Source: Rhizobiaceae bacterium UBA1291 (GTDB taxonomy: Bacteria; Pseudomonadota; Alphaproteobacteria; Rhizobiales; Rhizobiaceae). From it: a stretch of DNA of 5,330 bases. Shown here one piece after another: positions 1-5,330 of the stretch (the stretch's first letter is position 1; every line of letters begins with the position of its first letter). Under the pieces are notes generated by a model that had not been told where the DNA came from, ran no database searches, and saw only the letters and a program-made list of their open reading frames with translations. The DNA lies in contig DBUL01000261.1 of assembly GCA_002307905.1 (NCBI GenBank), forward strand, positions 6,596 through 11,925, read 5' to 3'. A program made the translations under genes and the position numbers.

Positions 1-1358
1 TCGCCGAGAAGGGCAGCCGTATCGCGGTGTTCAACCGCACGCCGTCGCGCACCCGGCAATTCGTCAGTGAAGCGGGTGCTCTTGGTGCAAACATCATCGG
101 CTGCGAGACGATGGAAGACTTCGTCGCCGCCATCCGCACGCCGCGGCCGATCATCATCATGATCAAGGCCGGCGAACCAGTGGATCAGCAAATCGATGCG
201 CTGAGGCCGCTGCTCTCCGGCGGTGACATCGCGATCGATGCCGGCAATGCCAATTTTCGCGACACCATCGCCCGCTTCGACCGGTTGAAGGATAGTGGGA
301 TCACCTTCATCGGCATGGGCGTGTCCGGTGGCGAGGAGGGCGCGCGGCACGGACCGTCGATCATGGTTGGCGGGACCGAGCAATCCTATACCCGCGTCGA
401 AAAGGTCCTGACCTTGATCGCCGCGCGCTACGAGGGCGAGCCCTGCTGTGCCTGGTAGGGAGAGGACGGGGCAGGGCATTTCGTCAAGACGATCCACAAC
501 GGAATCGAATATGCCGACATGCAGATGATCGCCGAGATCTACGGTATCCTGCGCGACGGCCTCGGCAAGCCGGCGGGCGAAATTGGAGCGATCTTCGGCC
601 AATGGAATAAGGGCCGCCTCAATTCCTATCTGATCGAGATCACCGAAAAGGTTCTGGCGACTACCGATCCCGAAAGCGGCAAGCCGATGGTCGATGTGAT
701 CCTCGATCGGGCCGGCCAGAAGGGCACCGGTAAGTGGTCGGTAATCGAAGCCCAGCAGTTGGGCGTGCCGGCCACCGCAATCGAGGCGGCGGTTGCTGCC
801 CGCAGCCTATCGGCGATGAAGACCGAGCGCGAAGCGGCTGAGGTGATCTTCGGGATGCCGCGCTATACCTTTCCGCTGCAAGACAATGCCGCGCTGCTGA
901 AAGACCTGGAACTGGCGCTGTTTGCCGCCAAGATCGGTGCCTATGCCCAAGGCTTTGCCGTCATGGCGGAGGCGTCGCGCGAATTTGACTGGTCGCTCCC
1001 CATGCCGACGATTGCCCGCATCTGGCGCGCTGGTTGCATCATCCGTTCGCAGTTCCTCGACGAAATCACGAGGGCGTTCACCGAGCAACCCGACGTCGCC
1101 AACCTGATCGTCACGCCGGCCTTCTCGGCCATGGTGGCCGAAAGCATGCCGGCGCTGCGCCGGATCGTCGCCGCGGCCGTCACTGCTGGCATCCCCGTTC
1201 CGGCGCTGTCCTCTGCACTTTCCTATTTCGACGCCTATCGCCAGGCCCGCGGCACGGCCAACCTCATCCAGGCGCAACGTGACTTCTTTGGTGCCCATGG
1301 GTTTGACCGTATTGATGGGCTGGATCGTCCGCACGGCCCCTGGGGTGTCGGAAACTGA
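1..1358 (+). pseudogene. gnd: 6-phosphogluconate dehydrogenase (decarboxylating), 5'-partial, interrupted by one in-frame TAG
   Basis: The enzyme oxidatively decarboxylates 6-phosphogluconate to ribulose 5-phosphate with NADP+ in the cytoplasmic pentose phosphate pathway. The frame is open from base 3 at the window edge. About 22 N-terminal residues, including the first glycine-rich NADP motif, lie outside. Visible family motifs are FNRTPSRTRQFV, the substrate-binding GVSGGEEGARHGPSIM (about 315-365), EPCCAW just before the stop, then GAGHFVKTIHNGIEYADMQ (468-521), which holds the catalytic Lys (486-488) and Glu (507-509). The all-helical C-terminal domain follows and ends with LIQAQRDFFGAHGFDRID. 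A TAG at 456-458 replaces what is normally a hydrophobic residue (Ile/Leu) after CCAW; TTG to TAG is the simplest path. The rest of the frame is uninterrupted, and total length would be about 473 residues, normal for the family. No ATG, GTG or TTG occurs in frame between the stop and 519, so a restarted product would lack the catalytic residues. Identity is very sure. Whether this is a true pseudogene, a sequencing error or readthrough is open. Confidence 0.9.
456..458 (+). other. Premature in-frame amber codon in gnd
   Basis: TAG follows the tryptophan codon of the EPCCAW motif, and the frame continues directly as GEDGAGHFVK. No base is gained or lost, so this is a substitution rather than a frameshift. 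It corresponds to about residue 173-174 of a full-length enzyme, ten residues before the catalytic lysine. The truncated product would keep only the NADP-binding domain. Confidence 0.9.
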
Positions 1359-1382
1359 GGCCCGCGCCTTGCTGCCTGCCAT

Positions 1383-1425
1383 CGCGCCATCCCGGGATTG
1401 CTGATTCATCCCGGGATTGGGCGCG
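1383..1425. terminator. Imperfect GC-rich stem-loop between convergent gnd and sodium-channel genes
   Basis: The left arm CGCGCCATCCCGGG (1383-1396) pairs with the right arm CCCGGGATTGGGCGCG (1410-1425), leaving a 2-nt bulge and a 13-nt loop. The right arm ends exactly where the channel gene's stop codon begins, and gnd ends 24 bases before the left arm, so the hairpin could serve both genes. Neither side has a T-run, so it is not a canonical intrinsic terminator. A Rho-dependent end or an mRNA 3'-end stabiliser fits equally well. The same bases appear as a 13-bp direct repeat (1388-1400 and 1407-1419), a by-product of the CCCGGG palindrome in each arm. Confidence 0.45.
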
Positions 1426-2247
1426 TCAGTCGGGTCGGATGGTCTGATCGTCACCGGTCAGGTCGACACGTGCCTTCACGATGGCCAGATCGCCGCGCAG
1501 GGCTCTGATCTCGGCCAGCAGTTGGGCGTTGTCGACATGCAGTGACTGCAATTCCGAATCTGTCTGGGCGTCGCTTTCTTCCTGCATGGCGGAGACGATG
1601 ACGCCGATGAACAGGTTGAGCACCGAATAGGTGCTGAGGACGATAAAGGGGACGAAGAACAGCCATGCATGGGGGTGGGCCTCCATGACCGGCCGAACGA
1701 TGCCCATCGACCAGCTTTCGAGGGTCATCACCTGAAAGAGCGTGTAGAAGGAAGCGCCAAGGTTGCCGAACCAATCCGGGAAGCTTGCGCCATAGAGATT
1801 GGTCGCCATCACCGCCGATACGTAGAAGAGAAGCGTAAGCAAGACGACGATGGACCCCATTCCGGGGAGCGCCGCGATCAGGCCGCCGACGACCCGGCGC
1901 AAGGATGGGACCACCGAAATCAGGCGCAGCAGACGAAGGATACGCAGTGCACGCAGGACCTGGAAGGGACCGGTAGCCGGAATGAGCGCGATCGTCACGA
2001 TCACGACGTCGAACAGGCTCCATGGATCGCGCAGCATTGCGGAGCGAAAGGCGATGAAACGCGCGGCGATTTCGATGACGAAGATCGCCAGAATGATCCT
2101 GTCGAGCGCGTTGATCATCGGTCCGACGGCGGCCATGATCGTGGGGTCGGTCGCCATGCCAAGAGTGATGGAGTTGAGGACGATAACGGTAATAATGAAC
2201 TGTTCCCAACGCTTCGACGTCAGGATCTGCGAAAGATAATGTCTCAT
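1426..2247 (-). CDS. Voltage-gated sodium channel, NaChBac/NavAb family (single 6-TM subunit)
   Basis: This inner-membrane protein should form a homotetrameric Na+-selective channel opened by membrane potential. The chosen start gives 273 aa, close to NaChBac (274). Segments by residue: S1 about 14-33; S2 about 45-67 with acidic Glu59; S3 about 75-92 with Asp80; S4 about 95-112 with Arg99, 102, 105 and 108 at every third position, the voltage sensor; S5 about 125-152; pore helix and selectivity filter TLESWSM at 175-181 with Glu177; S6 about 195-221 with the conserved Asn211 in NLFIGVIV. A Leu-rich heptad region at about 230-262 matches the tetramerising C-terminal coiled coil of the family. 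The frame stays open upstream to a GTG at 2385, but the extra 46 residues look non-conserved. The ATG at 2247 has GGAG seven bases upstream and begins right before S1, so I prefer it. The gene converges on gnd and lies 197 bases downstream of the repressor gene on the same strand. TLESW and the single-domain size argue against K+ or Ca2+ channels. Confidence 0.93.
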   Translation of the reverse strand: MRHYLSQILTSKRWEQFIITVIVLNSITLGMATDPTIMAAVGPMINALDRIILAIFVIEIAARFIAFRSAMLRDPWSLFDVVIVTIALIPATGPFQVLRALRILRLLRLISVVPSLRRVVGGLIAALPGMGSIVVLLTLLFYVSAVMATNLYGASFPDWFGNLGASFYTLFQVMTLESWSMGIVRPVMEAHPHAWLFFVPFIVLSTYSVLNLFIGVIVSAMQEESDAQTDSELQSLHVDNAQLLAEIRALRGDLAIVKARVDLTGDDQTIRPD

Positions 2248-2374
2248 GGCGGGGCTCCGAATTCTTGGCGGAGAAAAGTCAGACCTTCCTGGGATCGTCA
2301 AGCGCATTGGACCGCATTGCAGCCCAATCCACGGCCCATTTTGGGTGCGTGGCGAAAAAGCCATGCGCGCGCGT

Positions 2375-2408
2375 CTATTCCCCACGCACCAGCGATCATG
2401 GGGAATAG
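2375..2408 (-). promoter_or_regulatory. Perfect 10-bp hairpin between repressor and sodium-channel genes
   Basis: CTATTCCCCA (2375-2384) and TGGGGAATAG (2399-2408) are perfect reverse complements around a 14-base loop. The hairpin begins 37 bases past the repressor stop, read on the minus strand, and lies about 128 bases before the channel start. It may end or stabilise the repressor transcript, or sit in the channel leader. No T-run follows it on the minus strand, so an intrinsic terminator is not proven. The 9-mer CCACGCACC overlapping its loop and arm (2382-2390) is also complementary to GGTGCGTGG at 2344-2352, an alternative stem that cannot coexist with the first. Confidence 0.45.
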
Positions 2409-2444
2409 CCTGTCAGGAGGTGTAGGCCCACGAAGAAAAGGCGC

Positions 2445-3488
2445 TCAGCCCTTCTTATCCTGCCATACTGGCTGACTGATGCTCTGCAGCAAGGCCGGTT
2501 CCACGCCGTCGATCCGCGCGATTACCGCCTTGGCCAGTTCGCGCCCGGCAAGGCGCACATCCTCATACGCCGTGATGATTTCGGGCCGGATCCAGTTGAG
2601 GATCGGGATCGACTGCTTGGAGACCAGATCTACGTCGTGCCCGACCCGTTTGCCTGCTGCTTCGATTGCAGCATTGACCGCGATTGTTGCGCTGCCCGAC
2701 GAACAGACGATGCCGTCCGGCGCATCGTCAGAGCGCATCATTGCCTCGACAATGTCCCGTATTTTTGCGAGGGGCGTGTCGATGTTCACGGGCAGTGGCA
2801 CCTCCTGGGCCCCGCTCTCCCGTAAACCGGCCACGAAGCCGGCGCGGGTATGGAAATAGTAGGTCAGCTTGCTGGGTGGTTGCAGCAGCGCAAGGCGCCT
2901 GCGGCCGCGCGCCACGAGGCGCGCAACCGCCTGGCGGGCAAAGGCCTCGTTGTCGAAATCGTGATAGGGATGCACCATCCCCGCGTCCGTGCGGCCATGG
3001 GTGGCAAAGGGAACGTTCTGCTCCATCAGCAGCCGCACCCGCGCGTCGTCCGGCTCGATGCGCGAGATGATCACCCCGTCGGCCGAGCCGGTGTCGAGGA
3101 TGTAGCGCACCGGCTGCATTGGGTCCTTGCTGTGCGAATGGGGGGTGATGACGATATGATAGGGTGTGCCCGAAAGCACCTCGGAGATGCCGAAGACCAT
3201 TTGGCTCGAAAAGCCCATGATCTCCTCGTCAATGCTCAAGACCAGTGCGATTACATTGGTCTTCCCGGTTCGCAGTCTCACACCGGCGCGGTTCGGCTGA
3301 TAGCCAAGTTGCCGCGCCACCATACGCACCCGCTCCTTGGTGTCGGCGCCGATGTCAGGCGCGTCCTTGAGCGCGCGCGAGACGGTGGTTATGCCGAGCC
3401 CCGTCATGAAAGCGATCGTCTTGAGGGTTGGTCGCTCCCGGCTTTCCTTCGTGAGAGCTATTCCGTCCCCCGGTTTGTCCTGATTCAT
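2445..3488 (-). CDS. LacI-family transcriptional repressor of sugar transport
   Basis: This cytoplasmic DNA-binding regulator probably represses the divergent ABC transporter operon until a sugar ligand is bound. From the ATG at 3488 it is 347 aa. Residues about 21-66 are the LacI helix-turn-helix ([21 protein letters not shown]), followed by the hinge [16 protein letters not shown] at about 67-82. The remainder is the periplasmic-binding-protein-like effector and dimerisation domain, with [15 protein letters not shown] and HDFDNEAF segments typical of sugar-responsive members. An alternative ATG at 3518 adds ten residues, but its upstream sequence has no Shine-Dalgarno match. The 3488 start has GGGGA five bases upstream and a further AAGGAAG, so I prefer it. 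It resembles rhizobial repressors next to sugar ABC operons (AglR-like), but the ligand cannot be read from sequence, so no symbol is given. Likely operators are the dyads in the shared upstream region, which would also allow autoregulation. Confidence 0.9.
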   Translation of the reverse strand: MNQDKPGDGIALTKESRERPTLKTIAFMTGLGITTVSRALKDAPDIGADTKERVRMVARQLGYQPNRAGVRLRTGKTNVIALVLSIDEEIMGFSSQMVFGISEVLSGTPYHIVITPHSHSKDPMQPVRYILDTGSADGVIISRIEPDDARVRLLMEQNVPFATHGRTDAGMVHPYHDFDNEAFARQAVARLVARGRRRLALLQPPSKLTYYFHTRAGFVAGLRESGAQEVPLPVNIDTPLAKIRDIVEAMMRSDDAPDGIVCSSGSATIAVNAAIEAAGKRVGHDVDLVSKQSIPILNWIRPEIITAYEDVRLAGRELAKAVIARIDGVEPALLQSISQPVWQDKKG

Positions 3489-3573
3489 GCTGTCCCCGCC
3501 GCTTCCTTGAGCCGCCATTATAGTTGCCCGAGCGGTGGCTGCAAACGCGCGCGAGCATCAATGTGTTACCGAA

Positions 3574-3611
3574 CGACAAATCAAATCTGTAACGTTACAG
3601 TAAATTTGTCG
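3574..3611. promoter_or_regulatory. Nested palindromic operator candidate for the LacI-family repressor
   Basis: CTGTAACGTTACAG at 3587-3600 is a perfect 14-bp palindrome with a central CG, the layout typical of LacI-family operators (compare the TGTAA..TTACA logic of CcpA-type sites). It is flanked by a second inverted repeat, CGACAAAT (3574-3581) and ATTTGTCG (3604-3611), whose centre is offset by one base from the inner one. The site lies 86 bases upstream of the preferred repressor start and 337 bases upstream of the binding-protein start. Binding by the adjacent repressor is an inference from position and symmetry. Confidence 0.6.
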
Positions 3612-3862
3612 AGCAGGTTTTTGTGACGGAAGGTATTCAGTCTGCACGCATAGAGCGAATTGACCAGGAGGGAGCTGGCGCTACTCCCGATTTCGCCCGG
3701 AATTACCGCATTGCACGGAAGATCATGTCGCATCACGGCAAATATCGGAAACTATTGCGACAAAACCGGGTTGAGTGGCCTTTCTCATTTCCCGTTTTCA
3801 GGGGGCTCTATGCTGCGCCTGCGTGCTGCTTAGGGTGGAAAGCGACGGTTTGGCAAAAAATT

Positions 3863-3877
3863 AACCTCGCGGAGGTT
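3863..3877. promoter_or_regulatory. Second dyad near the sugar-binding-protein promoter
   Basis: AACCTC and GAGGTT form a perfect 6-bp inverted repeat around GCG, centred at 3870, about 68 bases upstream of the binding-protein start. Its position beside the AT-rich 3884-3900 segment suits an operator overlapping or flanking the transporter promoter. The sequence differs from the 3587-3600 palindrome, so it may bind a different regulator, or it may be a chance short dyad. Confidence 0.35.
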
Positions 3878-3924
3878 GCGCCCTTAAATCGATTGTAATA
3901 GGTTTTTCCGGCAACGTTTCAGTG

Positions 3925-3932
3925 AGGGAGGA
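3925..3932 (+). promoter_or_regulatory. Strong ribosome binding site of the sugar-binding protein
   Basis: AGGGAGGA lies five bases before the ATG at 3938. It is a near-consensus Shine-Dalgarno sequence and fixes the start of the binding-protein gene, in agreement with the signal peptide that begins there. Confidence 0.75.
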
Positions 3933-3937
3933 CACTC

Positions 3938-5173
3938 ATGAATTTTCGTAGCGTCGCGGCAGCTTTGGCCGCAAGCGCAGTACTACCGTTTTCCGTAGCC
4001 CACTCCGCCGATCTCGAAGTCACCCATTGGTGGACCTCGGGCGGCGAGGCCGCGGCGGTCGCCGAGTTTGCCAAGGCCTTCGATGCCACCGGCAACAAGT
4101 GGATCGATGGCGCGATTGCCGGCGCAGGAGGAACGGCACGACCGATCATGGTCAGCCGCATTACCGGTGGCGACCCGATGGCTGCCACCCAGTTCAACCA
4201 CGGTCGTCAGGCCGAGGAACTGGCACAGTCGGGCCTGATGCGCGACCTGACCGCCGTCGCCGAAAGGGAGAAGTGGAAGGACTTTATCCGTCCGCTGAGC
4301 CTGCTGGATTCCTGCACCATCGACGGCAAGATCTATTGCGCGCCGGTCAACATCCATTCCTGGCAGTGGCTGTGGCTTTCGAATGCCGCCTTCGAGAAGG
4401 CCGGCGTCGCCGTGCCTAAAAATTGGGACGAGTTCGTGGCCGCTGCCCCGGCGCTCGAAAAGGCCGGCATCCAGCCCCTGGCGGTCGGTGGTCAGCCCTG
4501 GCAGGCCAATGGCGCCTTCGGCGTTCTGATGATCGCCATCGGCGGCAAGGATACCTATCTCAAGGTTTTCCAAGACAAAGACGCGGAAGCTGCGGCGGGA
4601 CCCGATATCGCCAAGGTCTTCAAGGCCGCTGACGATGCGCGCCGCATGTCCAAGGGCACCAATGTGCAGGACTGGAACCAGGCGACCAATCTCGTGATTA
4701 CCGGCAAGGCCGGGGGGCAGATCATGGGCGACTGGGCGCAGGGCGAATTCCAGCTGGCCGGTCAGGTCGCTGGCAAGGACTACACCTGCCTGCCGGGTCT
4801 CGGTGTCAACGAGATCATCACGACGGGCGGCGACGCCTTCTACTTCCCGATCCTGAAGGATGAAGAAAAGTCCAAGGCGCAGGAAGTGCTGGCCTCGACG
4901 CTGGTCAATCCGGTAACCCAGGTCGCCTTTAACCTGAAGAAGGGTTCCCTGCCGATCCGCGGTGACGTCGATCTGGCGGCTGCCAACGACTGCATGAAGA
5001 AGGGCCTCGACATTCTCGACAAGGGCAATGTCCTGATCAGCACCGACCAAATGATGTCCGCCGACAGCCAGAAGCAGATGGAAGACCTGTTCTCCGAGTT
5101 CTTCGCCAACCCGTCGATGACGCCGGAGGACGCGCAGAAGCGCTTCACCGATATCATCGCCAGCGCGGATTGA
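3938..5173 (+). CDS. Periplasmic sugar-binding protein of a CUT1-type ABC importer (glucose/mannose-like)
   Basis: The 411-aa product is the soluble receptor of a carbohydrate ABC importer, catching sugar in the periplasm and delivering it to the membrane permeases. Residues 1-24 form a Sec signal peptide (Arg4, Ala-rich hydrophobic core) with cleavage likely at AHS-A or just after. The mature part opens with LEVTHWWTSGGEAAA (26-40), the start motif of glucose/mannose-type family 1 binding proteins (COG1653). GGTARPIMVSRITGGDP (64-80), APVNIHSWQWLW (135-146) and GGQPWQANGAF (184-194) follow; their tryptophans are plausible sugar-stacking residues. IMGDWAQGEF (262-271) and LKKGSLPIRGDVD (333-345) are further conserved blocks. 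Four cysteines (126, 134, 284, 352) could make two disulfides; Cys126/Cys134 bracket a short loop. It is the first gene of a probable transporter operon, divergent from the LacI repressor. Glucose or mannose is the best guess from motif likeness to GtsA-type proteins; other hexosides or disaccharides remain possible. Confidence 0.92.
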   Translation: MNFRSVAAALAASAVLPFSVAHSADLEVTHWWTSGGEAAAVAEFAKAFDATGNKWIDGAIAGAGGTARPIMVSRITGGDPMAATQFNHGRQAEELAQSGLMRDLTAVAEREKWKDFIRPLSLLDSCTIDGKIYCAPVNIHSWQWLWLSNAAFEKAGVAVPKNWDEFVAAAPALEKAGIQPLAVGGQPWQANGAFGVLMIAIGGKDTYLKVFQDKDAEAAAGPDIAKVFKAADDARRMSKGTNVQDWNQATNLVITGKAGGQIMGDWAQGEFQLAGQVAGKDYTCLPGLGVNEIITTGGDAFYFPILKDEEKSKAQEVLASTLVNPVTQVAFNLKKGSLPIRGDVDLAAANDCMKKGLDILDKGNVLISTDQMMSADSQKQMEDLFSEFFANPSMTPEDAQKRFTDIIASAD

Positions 5174-5191
5174 TCTACTCCTCCCGGACGC

Positions 5192-5224
5192 GCCACCGGT
5201 CCCGCCTTGGGTAGGGCCGGCGGC
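5192..5224 (+). promoter_or_regulatory. Imperfect stem-loop after the binding-protein gene
   Basis: GCC-A-CCGG-T-CCC (5192-5203) pairs with GGG-CCGG-C-GGC (5214-5224), giving 10 base pairs with one mismatch and one bulged T around a 10-base loop. It lies 18 bases after the stop codon in the 132-base gap before the next gene and has no T-run. Such intercistronic hairpins often protect the binding-protein mRNA so that it outnumbers the permease message. That role is inferred here. Confidence 0.35.
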
Positions 5225-5305
5225 TGCAGGGTTGGGTGTCGAGCCTGGCTGTTGAAGGCCGGGTCATGATGCCAATGCGGATCGCGAAGAAAAGGGGAGG
5301 GACCC

Positions 5306-5330
5306 ATGAGGACCCAGGTGCGCGCCGGTC
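5306..5330 (+). CDS. Start of next gene, probably the ABC transporter permease (3'-partial)
   Basis: An ATG at 5306 opens the frame MRTQVRAG and runs off the window. A strong Shine-Dalgarno sequence, GGGGAGG at 5294-5300, sits five bases upstream. Only eight codons are visible, so the product cannot be identified from its own sequence. In CUT1 sugar importer operons the gene after the binding protein is usually the first (MalF-like) permease, and a short basic N-terminus fits a cytoplasmic leader before a first membrane segment. Confidence 0.55.

Larger units (their letters stand above)
3489..3937. promoter_or_regulatory. Divergent control region between LacI repressor and sugar-binding protein
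   Basis: This 449-base stretch separates two divergently transcribed genes and is visibly more AT-rich than its flanks from about 3570 on. It must hold promoters for both directions. I could not pick a convincing -35/-10 pair on either strand; the AT-rich 3884-3900 segment (TTAAAT, TGTAATA) is the best candidate area for the transporter promoter. It contains a nested palindrome (3574-3611), a second dyad (3863-3877), an AACGTT core (3913-3918) and the transporter ribosome binding site. The middle part, 3620-3845, shows no structure I can interpret, and the reading frame across it (GTG at 3623 to 3898) has no recognisable family features. Confidence 0.65.

Noticed and set aside
456..458. TAG decoded as pyrrolysine or another programmed recoding
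   Set aside because: The position normally carries an aliphatic residue with no catalytic role, no recoding stem-loop is evident downstream, and pyrrolysine use is not expected in this type of bacterium.
1388..1419. 13-bp direct repeat CATCCCGGGATTG, 19 bases apart, as a possible mobile-element footprint
   Set aside because: Both copies are explained as arms of the stem-loop containing a CCCGGG palindrome, and there are no insertion-sequence ends or transposase nearby.
807..1454. Long minus-strand frame opposite the 3' half of gnd
   Set aside because: It is a shadow of strong GC-rich codon bias in gnd. Its translation is Arg/Gly/Asp-rich with no family likeness.
2248..2385. N-terminal extension of the sodium channel to the GTG at 2385
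   Set aside because: The added 46 residues are Pro/Arg-rich with no membrane or conserved features. The ATG at 2247 has a well-placed GGAG and gives the usual family length.
1669..2475. 268-codon plus-strand frame opposite the sodium channel
   Set aside because: Its translation is highly charged and of low complexity (His, Asp, Arg), typical of the antisense of a membrane protein gene. The minus-strand channel is unmistakable.
2850..3626. 258-codon plus-strand frame opposite the LacI-family gene
   Set aside because: Antisense shadow; the minus-strand frame carries a clear helix-turn-helix and effector domain.
3623..3898. A 91-codon plus-strand frame with a GTG start in the divergent intergenic region
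   Set aside because: It has no recognisable domain and no convincing ribosome binding site, its composition is unlike the neighbouring genes, and it spans the putative promoter. A chance frame is more likely.
3983..5050. 355-codon minus-strand frame opposite the sugar-binding protein
   Set aside because: Antisense shadow; the plus-strand gene has a signal peptide, a strong ribosome binding site and family motifs throughout.

Overview
The window looks like a GC-rich alphaproteobacterial chromosome segment, most likely Hyphomicrobiales (a Rhizobium, Agrobacterium or Devosia type). The basis is codon usage, the rhizobial flavour of the 6-phosphogluconate dehydrogenase, and the LacI-regulator/CUT1 sugar-binding-protein pair. 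I had no database search, so the genus is not claimed. I saw no IS element, CRISPR array, tRNA or rRNA.

Layout, left to right. (1) 1-1358 (+): a decarboxylating 6-phosphogluconate dehydrogenase gene (gnd), cut at its 5' end by the window edge. One in-frame TAG at 456-458 interrupts an otherwise intact frame just before the catalytic Lys/Glu segment. (2) 1359-1425: a short convergent intergenic gap with an imperfect GC-rich stem-loop, probably a shared terminator. (3) 1426-2247 (-): a complete NaChBac/NavAb-type voltage-gated sodium channel of 273 aa with the TLESWSM selectivity filter, four regularly spaced S4 arginines and a C-terminal coiled coil. (4) 2248-2444: a gap with a perfect 10-bp hairpin and a second 9-bp inverted repeat that competes with it. 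(5) 2445-3488 (-): a LacI-family sugar-responsive repressor. (6) 3489-3937: a divergent regulatory region of about 450 bp with a perfect 14-bp palindrome inside a wider inverted repeat, plus another dyad nearer the transporter. (7) 3938-5173 (+): a periplasmic CUT1-type sugar-binding protein resembling glucose/mannose-binding proteins. (8) 5306-5330 (+): the first codons of the next gene, expected to be the ABC permease.

How the genes may work together. The repressor and the binding protein are divergent and share an operator-rich control region, the usual layout for a locally regulated sugar ABC importer. Imported hexose could feed the oxidative pentose phosphate pathway, where 6-phosphogluconate dehydrogenase acts, but the gnd copy here appears broken or needs readthrough. 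The sodium channel lies downstream of the repressor on the same strand. It has no obvious role in sugar uptake and may simply be a neighbour. No wholly new multi-gene system is evident. The points most worth a second look are the single amber codon in gnd, the nested operator, and the competing RNA folds ahead of the channel gene.
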